Assembly: GCA_001544595.2 (NCBI GenBank)
Contig: FCOH02000001.1
Span: forward strand, 62,001 to 126,000
DNA from: Caballeronia peredens
GTDB taxonomy: Bacteria > Pseudomonadota > Gammaproteobacteria > Burkholderiales > Burkholderiaceae
Reading direction: 5' to 3'
DNA length: 64,000 nt
Part shown: piece after piece, positions 46,348 to 55,007 of the stretch
Numbering within the stretch: the first letter of the stretch is position 1
Layout of the letters: each line of letters begins with the position of its first letter
Position numbers and translations under genes: made by a program
The notes under the pieces: generated by a model
What the model was told of the DNA's origin: nothing
What the model saw: only the letters and a program-made list of their open reading frames with translations
The model's database searches: none

Positions 46348-46385
46348 AATATCAGTTTCATGTGCCCGACATAGGATGAACCTAT
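46348..46385 (-). promoter_or_regulatory. LysR box plus promoter of the MaoC-ACAD-CoA-transferase operon
   Basis: On the minus strand: ATAGG-N5-CCTAT (46385-46371), then GTCGGGCA and GATATTT, with GATATT at 46353-46348. Box, spacer length and the conserved CGGGCA and GATATTT elements match the module at 41077-41116. The distance from GATATT to the start codon is also nearly the same (82 versus 86 bp). Confidence 0.82.
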
Positions 46386-46389
46386 TGCG

Positions 46390-47298
46390 CTATGAATCGC
46401 CGCCCAAGGACTCCACGATGAAGTCGATGAATGCGCGCACTTTCGCCGCAGGCAGATGCCGCGACGGGTACAGCGCGTAAAGCGAAAAGCTGTCGCCGGC
46501 GTAATCGGGCAGCAATTCGATCAGCGTGCCGTCCGCGATCGAATCCTGCACGCCGCTCTTCTTGAAGCGCGCGATACCCGCGCCCGACAAGCATGCACCG
46601 AACATGGTCGCGACATCGGTGACGAACAGGCGCCCGGCTGGACGCGCGTGATATTGCGTGCCCTTGCGCGTATAAGTCCAGTCGAGCGGCTCGCCCGTCA
46701 TCGGACTGCGCATCTGGATGCACGCATGCTGCGCGAGGTCGGCGGGCGTCGCGGGCTCGCCGTGTTTCGCGATATACGAAGGCGACGCGACCGTCACCGT
46801 GTTCGTCGACAGCAGCTTTCGCGCGACAAGCGACGACGACGGCGGTTCGCCGAAGCGCACCGCAATGTCATAGCCCTCGGACACGAGATCGCCGAGCTGA
46901 TCGCGCGTGACGAGATCGAGCGTCACTTCCGGATAGCGCGTTAGAAAGCGCTCGAGTTGCGGCGCGAGCATCAGGCGCGAGAAGAACGAATCGACATTCA
47001 CGCGCAGGCGGCCCTTCACGACATTCGATGCATCCCCCGCGGAAGTGATGGCATCGCCGATACCCGCGAGCAATGGATTGATCTGTTCATAGAAGCGCCG
47101 GCCTTCGTCGGTCAGCTTGACGGAGCGCGTGGTTCGTTCGAGCAGGCGCACGCCGACGCTCGACTCCAGCCGGCCGACCGCGCGGCTCACGCCCGAAGGC
47201 GTGATGCCGAGCAGCACGGCCGCGCGCGCGAAGCTGCCGCTTTCGACCACCGCCGCCAGCACGCTGACATTGGCGAGCACACGTCCATCGAATCCCAT
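46390..47298 (-). CDS. LysR-family transcriptional regulator
   Basis: 302 residues from ATG 47298; a GTG two codons earlier lies too near the AGGA. HTH SFARAAVLLGITPSGVSRAVGRLESSVGVRLL at about residues 24-56, given here as the span rather than a motif copy, and an effector domain resembling the AaeR/DsdC-type 'CrgA-like' group (RLRVNVDSFFSRLMLAPQL). Divergent from an NmrA-like reductase gene (122 bp gap), which is the likely target. Confidence 0.9.
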   Translation of the reverse strand: MGFDGRVLANVSVLAAVVESGSFARAAVLLGITPSGVSRAVGRLESSVGVRLLERTTRSVKLTDEGRRFYEQINPLLAGIGDAITSAGDASNVVKGRLRVNVDSFFSRLMLAPQLERFLTRYPEVTLDLVTRDQLGDLVSEGYDIAVRFGEPPSSSLVARKLLSTNTVTVASPSYIAKHGEPATPADLAQHACIQMRSPMTGEPLDWTYTRKGTQYHARPAGRLFVTDVATMFGACLSGAGIARFKKSGVQDSIADGTLIELLPDYAGDSFSLYALYPSRHLPAAKVRAFIDFIVESLGGDS

Positions 47299-47420
47299 GA
47301 GCACGATTCCTGATTTCGAGTCATCAATGTTATGACAGGCACGCTATTTCCTCAACGAAAGCGCCGCCCTAAGATGCACTCCATCGCATCCATCCATCGA
47401 CATGCATAAGGAGTCGAAAC

Positions 47421-48281
47421 ATGTACGTCATCACAGGAATCACAGGGCAAGTGGGCGGCGCGCTCGGCAATGCGCTCCTGCACGAAGGCAAATCGGTGCG
47501 CGCTGTCGTGCGCGATGAAAAGAAGGGCGCGGCATGGGCGGCGCGCAACTGCGAAATCGCGCTCGCCGACATGACGGACGCCGACGCGCTCGCCCGCGCG
47601 TTCGAAGGCGCCGAGGGCGTGTTCATTCTTCCTCCATCGGAATTCGATCCTGCGCCGGGCTTTCCCGAAGCGCGCGAAGTGATCGATGCAGTCGTCGCGG
47701 CACTCGCGCGCGCGAAGCCGCGCAAGATCGTGTGTCTGTCGACCATCGGCGCGCAAGCTGCGCAAACCAATCTTCTGACGCAGCGCACGTTGCTCGAACA
47801 GGCGCTTCGCAAGCAGGCGATCCCCGTGACGTTTCTGCGCCCGGGCTGGTTCATGGAGAATTGCGCATGGGACGTCGCGCCCGCGCGTGACGAAGGCATC
47901 GTCCATTCGTTCTTGCAGCCGCTCGATCGTGCGATTCCGATGGTCGCCACAGACGACATCGGCCGGCTCGCCGCGAAGCTGTTGCAGGAAGAATGGCACG
48001 GCATGCGCACGGTCGAACTGGAAGGGCCGCAGCGCACGAGTCCCGAGGACATCGCCGACGCCTTTGCAGAAGTGCTCGGCAGGCCGGTGCGCGCGCAGGC
48101 CGTGCCGCGCGAAACGTGGGGCGCGCTGTTTCAGAGTCAGGGCATGAACGACCCGATGCCGCGCATTCAGATGCTCGACGGCTTCAACGAGGGCTGGATC
48201 GATTTCGAAGGCCGTAGCGAAGACATCGTCAAAGGCACGACGCCGCTTCGCGAAGTGATTCGCAAACTCGTGACGCGCTGA
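47421..48281 (+). CDS. NmrA-like NAD(P)-binding protein
   Basis: 286 residues of the atypical SDR/NmrA group. Nucleotide motif VITGITGQVGGALGNAL (TGxTGxxG) at residues 3-19; FLRPGWFMENCAW near residue 140 is a family hallmark. Members include NADP redox sensors and quinone or isoflavone-type reductases (QorB). AAGGAG ribosome site. Controlled probably by the divergent LysR gene; substrate unknown. Confidence 0.88.
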   Translation: MYVITGITGQVGGALGNALLHEGKSVRAVVRDEKKGAAWAARNCEIALADMTDADALARAFEGAEGVFILPPSEFDPAPGFPEAREVIDAVVAALARAKPRKIVCLSTIGAQAAQTNLLTQRTLLEQALRKQAIPVTFLRPGWFMENCAWDVAPARDEGIVHSFLQPLDRAIPMVATDDIGRLAAKLLQEEWHGMRTVELEGPQRTSPEDIADAFAEVLGRPVRAQAVPRETWGALFQSQGMNDPMPRIQMLDGFNEGWIDFEGRSEDIVKGTTPLREVIRKLVTR

Positions 48282-48282
48282 T

Positions 48283-48741
48283 TCAGGCGATATCGCTGAC
48301 GTGCGGAATCATCGCTGCTTGTCCGCGATAGACGCCGTCGCGATCGAACAATTGCCACACGGTCGCGCGTTCGATCCAGAAACGCTCGCCCGATTTCCTG
48401 ACGCGCACGCCGCGATATCCGGTGACGTAACCTTCGCGCGTCACCTCTTCGAGGAACGCCTGGCGCTCGCTGCGCTCGGGCGCTTCCGCCGAAAGGCGCG
48501 ACGGCAGTGAAGTCAGTTCATTCCACGTATAACCGAAGAGGCGCTGCGCGCGCAGATTGCCGTATACGAATACGGGATCGGGTTGCGTGTCGTGCGCGAG
48601 GATGCCGAAGGGCGCGTCTTCGTAAAGCCAGCGCGCAGCTTCGGCGGGTGTGTTCGCGTCGCCGGGAACCAGCGGCGTCCCCAGCAACCGTGCATAGCTT
48701 TCGCTGAGTAAGGTGAAGAAGTTGAGGTCGGTCGGCTGCAT
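48283..48741 (-). CDS. MEKHLA/PAS-domain protein
   Basis: 152 residues forming a single PAS-like MEKHLA domain: ESYARLLGTPLV, ARWLYEDAPFGILAHDTQPDPVFVY and FGYTWNELTSLPSRLSAE, then GERFWIERATVWQLFDRDG. No output domain is present. In plants MEKHLA caps HD-ZIP III proteins; in bacteria it is a stand-alone sensor of unknown ligand. It ends one base after the NmrA gene's stop, on the opposite strand. Confidence 0.85.
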   Translation of the reverse strand: MQPTDLNFFTLLSESYARLLGTPLVPGDANTPAEAARWLYEDAPFGILAHDTQPDPVFVYGNLRAQRLFGYTWNELTSLPSRLSAEAPERSERQAFLEEVTREGYVTGYRGVRVRKSGERFWIERATVWQLFDRDGVYRGQAAMIPHVSDIA

Positions 48742-48777
48742 CGTGCGGAGATGTCGAGTGAGCAGGAAGCCGCAACC

Positions 48778-49158
48778 TTACTCGTTTGCCTCGCTTTGTG
48801 CACGCTCCAGCTCGGCGTGAGCTTCGTCGACCTTGCGCTGGCGCTCGGCGATCTTCTTCGCGCTCTTGCCGTCTTCCTTCGCTTTTTGCAGATCGTGCTG
48901 ACGTTCGTCGAGCTTCTTCTGCGCCGCCGCCACTTTGCGCTGGCTAGCATTTTTCAGCGATGCTTCCGTGCAGTTGGCGTTCAGGCGCGCAAGCGCGGTC
49001 TCGAGACCATCGACACGATTCGCGTTGCCGTGCGCGCGCGCATAGGTGATTTCCTTCTCGATCGAACTGCGCTTGGCATCGCATCCGTTCGATTGAGCCG
49101 CGCAATACAGGGGATGTGCCATCGCCACGAGCAGTACGGCCTTGAATGCGAGTTTCAT
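48778..49158 (-). CDS. DUF1090-family periplasmic protein (YqjC-like)
   Basis: 126 residues from ATG 49158 (GAGG seven bases upstream). Signal peptide of about 21 residues ending PLYCAAQ, then a highly charged helical coiled-coil region (LERAQSEANE end; repeats of K/E/Q-rich QRKVDEAHAELE). Two cysteines early in the mature chain (GCDAKR, NANCTEA) fit the DUF1090 pattern. Function of YqjC is unknown, linked loosely to acid stress in enterics. Confidence 0.85.
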   Translation of the reverse strand: MKLAFKAVLLVAMAHPLYCAAQSNGCDAKRSSIEKEITYARAHGNANRVDGLETALARLNANCTEASLKNASQRKVAAAQKKLDERQHDLQKAKEDGKSAKKIAERQRKVDEAHAELERAQSEANE

Positions 49159-49189
49159 GTACGTCCTCACGAGAAGAGATGCACGACGA

Positions 49190-49286
49190 TCATTCCTTGG
49201 TCGTCAACACGCTTTCGACGTACTGGTATTCCTCGGTGTTGACGTGCGACAGCCGATACTCTACCGCCTTCTGATTGAACGAGTAG
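49190..49286 (-). pseudogene. Short C-terminal fragment of an unidentified gene
   Basis: Reading the minus strand from about 49286 to a TGA at 49190 gives roughly 31 residues with natural protein composition (ending HVNTEEYQYVESVLTTKE), but with no Met start and an upstream junction into the symporter remnant on the other strand. I do not recognise the parent family. It is best read as the tail left when its 5' part was deleted at the same junction; chance coding appearance remains possible. Confidence 0.4.
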
Positions 49287-49569
49287 GCGGCGCTCGTCGC
49301 GCTAACGGCTACACTGTCGTCTCACAACATCATTCCGGTTGCGGGCATCACGCTCATCATCGGTATCGACCGTGCTCTACGAGATTCGCGCGATCGTCAA
49401 CATGATGGGCAATGCAGTCGCGACGCTCGTGGTCGCGCGCTGGGAAGGTGTGTTCGACGTGGAGACGGCGCGCGCGGTGCTCGCCGATCCACGCGGCGCA
49501 CGCGCAGAAGAAGTGCGCCTGATGATCGAGCCCGCGCCGCATCAAGCCATGCAGGACATGCACAAATGA
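49287..49569 (+). pseudogene. Truncated and frameshifted dctA-type symporter remnant
   Basis: From 49287 the plus strand reads AALVALTATLSS, then IIPVAGITLIIGIDR, which is the HP2/helix-8 region of dicarboxylate symporters. An in-frame TAG lies directly before (49284). After GIDR a net 2-base loss shifts frame; the next frame continues LYEIRAIVNMMGNAVATLVVARWEG and about 35 tail residues to a TGA at 49569. Only the last quarter of the gene survives. Its stop overlaps the start of the following dehydrogenase as ATGA, showing the ancestral pair was an operon. It differs from the intact symporter at 37395, so it is a separate paralogue. Confidence 0.85.
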
Positions 49570-50585
49570 GCAGTTTGAATCAGGAAACGCTGACGCCCGG
49601 GGCGCTGCACGCGCTTGCTCGAGCCGCGTTGCTCGCGGCGGGTTCCACCGAAGCGAGCGCCGAGGCGACCGCCCGCGCGCTCGTTTATGCCGACATGCGC
49701 GGGCTCGCGTCGCACGGCGTCGCGCGTCTGCCGATGTATCTCGCGCAATTGCGTAACGGACGCGTCGATCCGGCCGCGGTGCCGCATGTCGTGCGCGACA
49801 AGGGCGCGGCATTTCTCGTCGATGCCGCCGACGGCCTCGCGTTCGCCGCATGCGAACTCGCCATCACTACAGGCATCGAACGCGCGCGCACGTTCGGCAC
49901 CGCGGCGGCGAGCGTCACGCGCAGTCATCACTTCGGCGCGGGCGCGCATCATCTCGAAGCCGTCGGCGCAGCGGGGCTGGTCGGACTCGCATTCAGCAAT
50001 GCGCCCGGCTCCATGCCCGCGTGGGGCGGCTCGCGGCCCTTGTTCGGCACGAACCCGATCGCAGCCGTGTTTCCGCGCGCGAACGGCCAGGCGCTCATGA
50101 TCGACCTGTCGCTCTCACAGGTGGCCCGCGGCAAGATCATGGTCGCCGCGCGCGACGGCAAGCCGATTCCCGAAGGCTGGGCGACGACCGCCGACGGCGA
50201 GCCGACCACCGACGCGCACGCCGCGCTCAGCGGCATGATGCTGCCTTTCGGCGGCGCGAAGGGCGCGATGCTGGCGTTGATGGTCGAATTGCTCGCGGCG
50301 GCGCTGGCCGGCGCGCAATTCGGCGCGGAAGCCGGTTCGTTCCTGACGGCCGAAGGCAAGCGTTCGCGCATCGGTCATCTGTTCTGGATCATCGATCCGG
50401 GCGCGCTCGCTGGTAACGATGCATATCTCGAACGCATCGAGACGCTCATCGAACTGATGCTCGTCGACGACGGCGTGCGCTTGCCCGGATATCGACGCCA
50501 CGATGTGGCCGCGCATTCGGAGCGTGAAGGCGTCGAGTTGCCCGCGTCGCTGATCGCGCAACTGCGGGCACACGCGACCGCTTAG
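49566..50585 (+). CDS. Ldh-family (type 2 malate/L-lactate) NAD(P)-dependent dehydrogenase
   Basis: 339 residues, the YlbC/ComC/MdH fold distinct from Rossmann dehydrogenases. Motifs: DMRGLASHGVARLPMYL (catalytic His region), VTRSHHFGAGAHHLE, NAPGSMPAWGG, LFGTNPIAAVFP and FGGAKGAMLALMVELL. Oxidises a 2-hydroxy acid or reduces a keto/imino acid (malate, lactate, ureidoglycolate, delta-piperideine-2-carboxylate). The former cotranscribed transporter is now a pseudogene, so expression and substrate supply may have changed. Confidence 0.9.
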   Translation: MSSLNQETLTPGALHALARAALLAAGSTEASAEATARALVYADMRGLASHGVARLPMYLAQLRNGRVDPAAVPHVVRDKGAAFLVDAADGLAFAACELAITTGIERARTFGTAAASVTRSHHFGAGAHHLEAVGAAGLVGLAFSNAPGSMPAWGGSRPLFGTNPIAAVFPRANGQALMIDLSLSQVARGKIMVAARDGKPIPEGWATTADGEPTTDAHAALSGMMLPFGGAKGAMLALMVELLAAALAGAQFGAEAGSFLTAEGKRSRIGHLFWIIDPGALAGNDAYLERIETLIELMLVDDGVRLPGYRRHDVAAHSEREGVELPASLIAQLRAHATA

Positions 50586-51811
50586 CGGCCCTTCACGATC
50601 TTTCCCGCCTGCAGCACGACCTCGATGCGCTCGCCGTTGCCGGACACCGCCTCGATATCCCTGAGCGGATTGCCGTCGACGACGAGCACGTCCGCCGTCG
50701 CGCCCGCGGTTATCGTGCCGAGCTTGCCTTTCATCCCGACGATCTCGGCGGCGATGCTCGTCGCCGAGCGCAACGCTTCGAGATTGCCGAGTACGTCCGC
50801 GCGGATCCGGAACTCGCCCGACTGGAACTCGTGCATTTCGCCGAGCAGGTCGGAGCCGAATCCCATCGGCACGCCGGCGCGCGCATAGATTTCGAGCGAT
50901 TCCCGGCCGGCCCGCTGCACCGACGCGACCTTCGCCACCGATTCCGCGGGCATGCCGTATTGCGCGCCATGCTTGGCGAGCGCGTCGTAGGTGACGAGCG
51001 TCGGCACCACGAACGCGCCGTGCTCACGCATCACGTCGGCGGCGGCTTCATCGACGAGATTGCCGTGCTCGATCGTGCGCACGCCGCAACGCACCGCACG
51101 CGCGATCGCACGGCCCGTGTAGGCATGCGCCATCACGTAGGTATTGGCCGCTTCGGCTTCAGCGACGATCGCGCGGATCTCTTCTTCCGAATATTGCGTG
51201 TTGTTGATGGGATCGGTCGGCGATGCCACGCCGCCCGACGCCATGATCTTGATCTGCGTCGCGCCCTTCTGGATTTCCTCGCGCACGGCGAGACGCACGG
51301 CATCGACGCCATCGACCACACGAGCGATCGCACCCGCGCGGAAGCAGCACGAACAGGGTTCGAGCACGTCGTTGCGAGGACGGAAATCGCCGTGGCCGCC
51401 CGTCTGCGAGAGCGCCTTGCCCGAAGGAAAAATGCGCGGCCCCGGCACGAGCCCCGTTTCGACGGCCTGCATCAGCGCCCAGTCGGCGCCGCCCGCATCG
51501 CGCACGCTCGTGAAGCCGCGCGCGAGCATCGCTTCGAGAATCGGCAGCGCGCGGATGGCCGCGAGAATATTCGGCTGCGCGGCATTCGCGCCCAGATTCG
51601 CATTCGATGCGAGCACGTGAACGTGGCAGTCGATGAAGCCGGGCATCACCGTCTTGCCCTTCGCATCGATCACGCGCGCGTTGGGACGATCGACCGGACG
51701 ATTCGTCACTTCGACGATGCGATCGTCCTCGATCACGACATGATGATGTTCGAGCAATTCGCCGCGCTCGAGATCGAGCACGTTGCCGCCCTGAATTACG
51801 ATAGTTGTCAT
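50582..51811 (-). CDS. Metal-dependent amidohydrolase (prolidase/imidazolonepropionase-like)
   Basis: 409 residues, amidohydrolase superfamily. Metal site: PGFIDCHVHVLAS (HxH), QIKIMASGGVASP (carboxylated Lys), VMAHAYTG, TIEHGNLVD and GFGSDLLGE (final Asp). Similar proteins hydrolyse dipeptides such as Xaa-Pro or N-acyl amino acids in the cytoplasm. An MHS-family transporter lies 19 bp upstream in the same direction, so the two likely import and hydrolyse one compound. Confidence 0.88.
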   Translation of the reverse strand: MTTIVIQGGNVLDLERGELLEHHHVVIEDDRIVEVTNRPVDRPNARVIDAKGKTVMPGFIDCHVHVLASNANLGANAAQPNILAAIRALPILEAMLARGFTSVRDAGGADWALMQAVETGLVPGPRIFPSGKALSQTGGHGDFRPRNDVLEPCSCCFRAGAIARVVDGVDAVRLAVREEIQKGATQIKIMASGGVASPTDPINNTQYSEEEIRAIVAEAEAANTYVMAHAYTGRAIARAVRCGVRTIEHGNLVDEAAADVMREHGAFVVPTLVTYDALAKHGAQYGMPAESVAKVASVQRAGRESLEIYARAGVPMGFGSDLLGEMHEFQSGEFRIRADVLGNLEALRSATSIAAEIVGMKGKLGTITAGATADVLVVDGNPLRDIEAVSGNGERIEVVLQAGKIVKGR

Positions 51812-51830
51812 TGCAATTACCTCGTGTGTC

Positions 51831-53135
51831 TCAGACGTTGGGCTGCGCGTCCTTGATGAAGCGCGTGCCCGCGAAGCTGATCGCCGCGGCGATCATCACG
51901 TAGATGGCGGGCGCCATGTTGCTGCCGGTACGCGCGATGAGCCAGGTGATCAGGAAGGGCGCGAAGCCGCCGAAGATCGTCACCGCGAAGTTGTAAGCGA
52001 CGGAGAGGCCGGTGGACAGCACTTTCGTCGGAAAGAGTTCTGCGAATGCGGCGAGAATCGGGCCCGTGTACGCGGCGATCAGCACGCCGAATACCGCCTG
52101 GAACACGAGCAGCGAAGCGAGTCCGGGCGCTGCGTTGATCCACGCGAACATCGGCCATGCAAGCACGAGAATCGCGATCGCCGCACCCGAGAGAAACGGA
52201 CGGCGGCCGTGTTTGTCGGCGAGCGTGCCGACGACAGGCGAGAAGCACATGATCATGAAACCGCCGACCATGCCCGCGACCAGACCCGTCGATTGCGGCA
52301 GATGCAGCGTGCGCACGGAATACGTCGGCATGTAGAAGAGCAGCACGTAGGTGCAGACCGTCCACAGAATGACCATCGAGAAGCTCGCGAAGGTTTCGCG
52401 CGGAAAGTTCGACAGGACTTCGGCGAGCGGCGACTTGGCCTTCGCTTCGTCGCTGACTGCGGCGAATGCGGGTGTTTCGTCGATATGACTGCGGATGAAG
52501 TACCCGACCGGCCCGACGATGATCCCGAGCAGGAACGGCACGCGCCAGCCCCAGCTATTGAGCGCGGCGGTATCGAGGGAAGTCGTCACGAATGCGCCGG
52601 TCGCGGCGCCCAGCAGAACCGCGAAGCCGATGCTCGACTGGATCCAGCTCGAATAGAAGGCGCGCTTCTCCGGCGGCGCATATTCGGTGAGGAAGGCCGT
52701 CGCGCCGCCCATTTCGCCGCCCGCGGAGAAACCCTGCAACAGCCGCGCCACCACGATGACGAGCGGCGCCACGATGCCCGCTTGCTCGTAGGTCGGCGCG
52801 AGGCCGATGAGTGCGGTACCGAACGCCATCAGCAGAATGGTGAGCGAGAGCGCCGCCTTGCGTCCGACCTTGTCGGCATAGACCCCGAGCACGATGCCGC
52901 CCACGGGCCGCATGAAGAAACCGACGCCGAACGTCGCGACGGTGAGCAGCACCGAGGTCAGTTCGTTGCCCGTGGGAAAGAACAGCTTGGCGATGGTGAC
53001 CGCGAAAAAGCTATAGACGGTGAAGTCGAACCATTCGAGCCCGTTGCCGAGCACCGTGGCGACGATTGCGCGCCGCCGCTGCGTTCCCAGCGAGGGGGTG
53101 GGCGATGTGGCGCGTGACGACAGTGTTCCTTGCAT
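51831..53135 (-). CDS. MFS metabolite:H+ symporter (MHS family)
   Basis: 434 residues, 12 helices, with MHS signatures ATVLGNGLEWFDFTVYSFFA at helix 1, RPVGGIVLGVYADKVGRKAAL, and LLQGFSAGGEMGGATAFLTEYAP. Family members import citrate, alpha-ketoglutarate, proline/betaine or shikimate with protons. Paired with the downstream amidohydrolase; a LysR gene lies just upstream on the same strand. Confidence 0.92.
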   Translation of the reverse strand: MQGTLSSRATSPTPSLGTQRRRAIVATVLGNGLEWFDFTVYSFFAVTIAKLFFPTGNELTSVLLTVATFGVGFFMRPVGGIVLGVYADKVGRKAALSLTILLMAFGTALIGLAPTYEQAGIVAPLVIVVARLLQGFSAGGEMGGATAFLTEYAPPEKRAFYSSWIQSSIGFAVLLGAATGAFVTTSLDTAALNSWGWRVPFLLGIIVGPVGYFIRSHIDETPAFAAVSDEAKAKSPLAEVLSNFPRETFASFSMVILWTVCTYVLLFYMPTYSVRTLHLPQSTGLVAGMVGGFMIMCFSPVVGTLADKHGRRPFLSGAAIAILVLAWPMFAWINAAPGLASLLVFQAVFGVLIAAYTGPILAAFAELFPTKVLSTGLSVAYNFAVTIFGGFAPFLITWLIARTGSNMAPAIYVMIAAAISFAGTRFIKDAQPNV

Positions 53136-53217
53136 CGGGCGATCCTCCTTCAGAAATGAGTCTCCACTTGCATGAGCACATGCTAAATACGGGAGGATTT
53201 GTTTCTGAAACGAAAGA

Positions 53218-53250
53218 TTCGCATGCTTGCATGCGCTGCGCGCATGCGAA
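53218..53250 (-). terminator. Hairpin terminator of the LysR gene at 53254
   Basis: On the minus strand TTCGCATGC and its complement GCATGCGAA enclose a 15-base loop that itself contains another GCATGC. The stem is followed by TCTTTCGTTTC. It lies 4 bp past the LysR stop, between that gene and the MHS transporter promoter. Confidence 0.5.
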
Positions 53251-53253
53251 ACG

Positions 53254-54165
53254 TCACGCGGCCTTCGGCTGTGCGCCGGCCTGTTCGATCAGCCAGCGCG
53301 TGAAAAGACGCGCCGCCTGGGATTGCGCGCGGTCGTTCGGCCACAGCACGTAGTACCCGCCGCCGTGGCTCGCCGACTCATGCGTCACGCGCATGAGCAA
53401 CCCCTGTTCGATGCACGGATCGATCATGTGTTTCCAGCCGAGCGCGATGCCCTCGCCGAGTATCGCCATCTGCACGAGTTGCGGGTAGTGATTGATGGTG
53501 ATCGTGCGCACCGACTTGGGCATATCGAGGCCGTTCTGGCGAAACAGCTCGGACCACGACATCCACTGGCGCTGCCCGTCTTCCATGACGAGCAGGGTTT
53601 CATGCGCGAGATCGGCGAGACCGGGCGTGCGGCCCGCGAGATAAGCGGGCGAGCAGACGGGGAAAACTTCTTCGTCATAGAGGCGGCGGGCGCTCAGGTT
53701 CGCGGCAATCTGCTGGCGCACGTAATAGACGCCGACATCGAACTCCGCTGGTGACATCGACGCGAGTCCGTCACGCACGATGAGACGCAGCGTCACGTTC
53801 GGATGCGCGGCGCGGAAGTGCGGCAGCAGCGGAGTGAGCCAGAGCACTGCGACGCCCGACGAGCACGCGAGCGTGAGCGCCATGTCGCCGTGATGCTTCA
53901 TCACGTCGTGCGTGGCTTCGGCGCAATGCGAAAGCATCGACTGCACCTGGCTCGCGTACCGTTCGCCCGCGATCGTGAGCCGCAGCGAGCGATGTTCCCG
54001 CACGAACAGCGAGCGGCCGAGAAATTCTTCGAGCTGCTGGATCTGCCGGCTGATCGCACTTTGCGTGAGATGAAGTTCGGCGGCGGCCTTCGTGAAGCTG
54101 GCATGCCGCACCGCCGCCTCGAACGCGACAAGACATTGCAACGGAGGAAGGGGCGCGATACGCAT
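53254..54165 (-). CDS. LysR-family (GcvA-like) transcriptional regulator
   Basis: 303 residues from ATG 54165. The GcvA-type N-terminus reads PPLQCLVAFEAAVRHASFTKA, then LHLTQSAISRQIQQLEEFLG; a C-terminal effector domain follows with LGEGIALGWKHMI. GcvA-like regulators control glycine, beta-lactamase and many catabolic genes. It is divergent from a GST gene and upstream of the MHS transporter; the target cannot be decided. Confidence 0.9.
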   Translation of the reverse strand: MRIAPLPPLQCLVAFEAAVRHASFTKAAAELHLTQSAISRQIQQLEEFLGRSLFVREHRSLRLTIAGERYASQVQSMLSHCAEATHDVMKHHGDMALTLACSSGVAVLWLTPLLPHFRAAHPNVTLRLIVRDGLASMSPAEFDVGVYYVRQQIAANLSARRLYDEEVFPVCSPAYLAGRTPGLADLAHETLLVMEDGQRQWMSWSELFRQNGLDMPKSVRTITINHYPQLVQMAILGEGIALGWKHMIDPCIEQGLLMRVTHESASHGGGYYVLWPNDRAQSQAARLFTRWLIEQAGAQPKAA

Positions 54166-54231
54166 GTTCGTTGGCTCGTGGAAGATCGTAAGACGAGTGT
54201 ACAAGGCCACTGCGCGACGCCGCGATTGCGC

Positions 54232-54255
54232 ATTTTAGATCGATCGATCTAGAAT
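54232..54255. promoter_or_regulatory. 24-bp palindrome with core TAGATCGATCGATCTA
   Basis: The 16-bp core at 54236-54251 is a perfect palindrome; with one mismatched pair it extends to ATT...AAT over 24 bp. The pattern TAGATC-N4-GATCTA resembles operators of NemR/AcuR-like TetR regulators. It lies 33 bp before the GST start and in the promoter zone, so it is probably the site of the TetR protein encoded downstream. Confidence 0.7.
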
Positions 54256-54287
54256 GCGGAATCGGTCACGACATGGAGTCGATTCGC

Positions 54288-54992
54288 ATGATCCAGTTCT
54301 ACTTCCACCCGACGCCCAATCCCGCGAAAATCGCGCTCTTTCTCGAGGAATCGGGATTGCCTTACGAACTGAAGCCGGTCGATACCAGCAAGGGCGAGCA
54401 GCATTTGCCCGAGTTTCGTGCGATCAACCCGAACGGCAAGGTGCCCGCCATCGTCGATACGGAAGGACCGGGCGGCAAGCGCGCCGTCGTGTTCGATTCC
54501 ACGGCCATCCTGCTCTATCTCGCGGAAAAGACGGGCCAGTTTCTCGGCGCGCCCGAGGATCGTCCACAACTGCTTTCGTGGCTCATGTTCGTCGCGAGCG
54601 GTCTCGGGCCGTTTTCGGGGCAGGCGGTGCACTTCCAGTACGCGGCGCCCGAAGGGCTCGACTATGCCGTGAACCGTTATCGCCGCGAGGCGGAGCGGCA
54701 CTATCAGGCGCTGGACGACCAACTGAAAGGGCGCGACTACATTGTCGGCGAAAGCTACACGATCGCGGACATGTCGGCGTGGGGCTGGCTCGATCGTGCG
54801 CCGCGCGTGTTCAGGAACAGCGAAGATCCGCTCGGCGCCTTTCCGGAAGTAAAACGCTGGTTCGCGCAGATCGACGCTCGGCCGGCGGTCGAACGTGCGC
54901 GCGCCGTGAACAAGAAGCATGCGTTCAAGACGGTCAACGACGACGAAACCAAGCGCGCGCTGTTTCCGTCGAACTATCCGAAGACGGCGTGA
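54288..54992 (+). CDS. Glutathione S-transferase family protein (YfcG/Ure2p-like)
   Basis: 234 residues from ATG 54288 (GGAG nine bases before). Thioredoxin-fold N-domain, residues 1-82 (IQFYFHPTPNPAKIALFLEE, INPNGKVPAIVD, FDSTAILLYLAEKTG), then all-helical C-domain with YIVGESYTIADMSAWGW. The NPNGKVP and DSTAIL segments fit the Nu/YfcG class, which acts as a disulfide-bond reductase or conjugates electrophiles. Sixteen bases upstream of a TetR gene, so likely an electrophile-responsive operon. Confidence 0.92.
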   Translation: MIQFYFHPTPNPAKIALFLEESGLPYELKPVDTSKGEQHLPEFRAINPNGKVPAIVDTEGPGGKRAVVFDSTAILLYLAEKTGQFLGAPEDRPQLLSWLMFVASGLGPFSGQAVHFQYAAPEGLDYAVNRYRREAERHYQALDDQLKGRDYIVGESYTIADMSAWGWLDRAPRVFRNSEDPLGAFPEVKRWFAQIDARPAVERARAVNKKHAFKTVNDDETKRALFPSNYPKTA

Positions 54993-55007
54993 ACAAGGAG
55001 TCCATGC

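Noticed and set aside
53201..53211. GTTTC-T-GAAAC palindrome before the MHS transporter as an operator
   Set aside because: Short arms and no second copy; position is suitable but evidence is too weak to list as a site.
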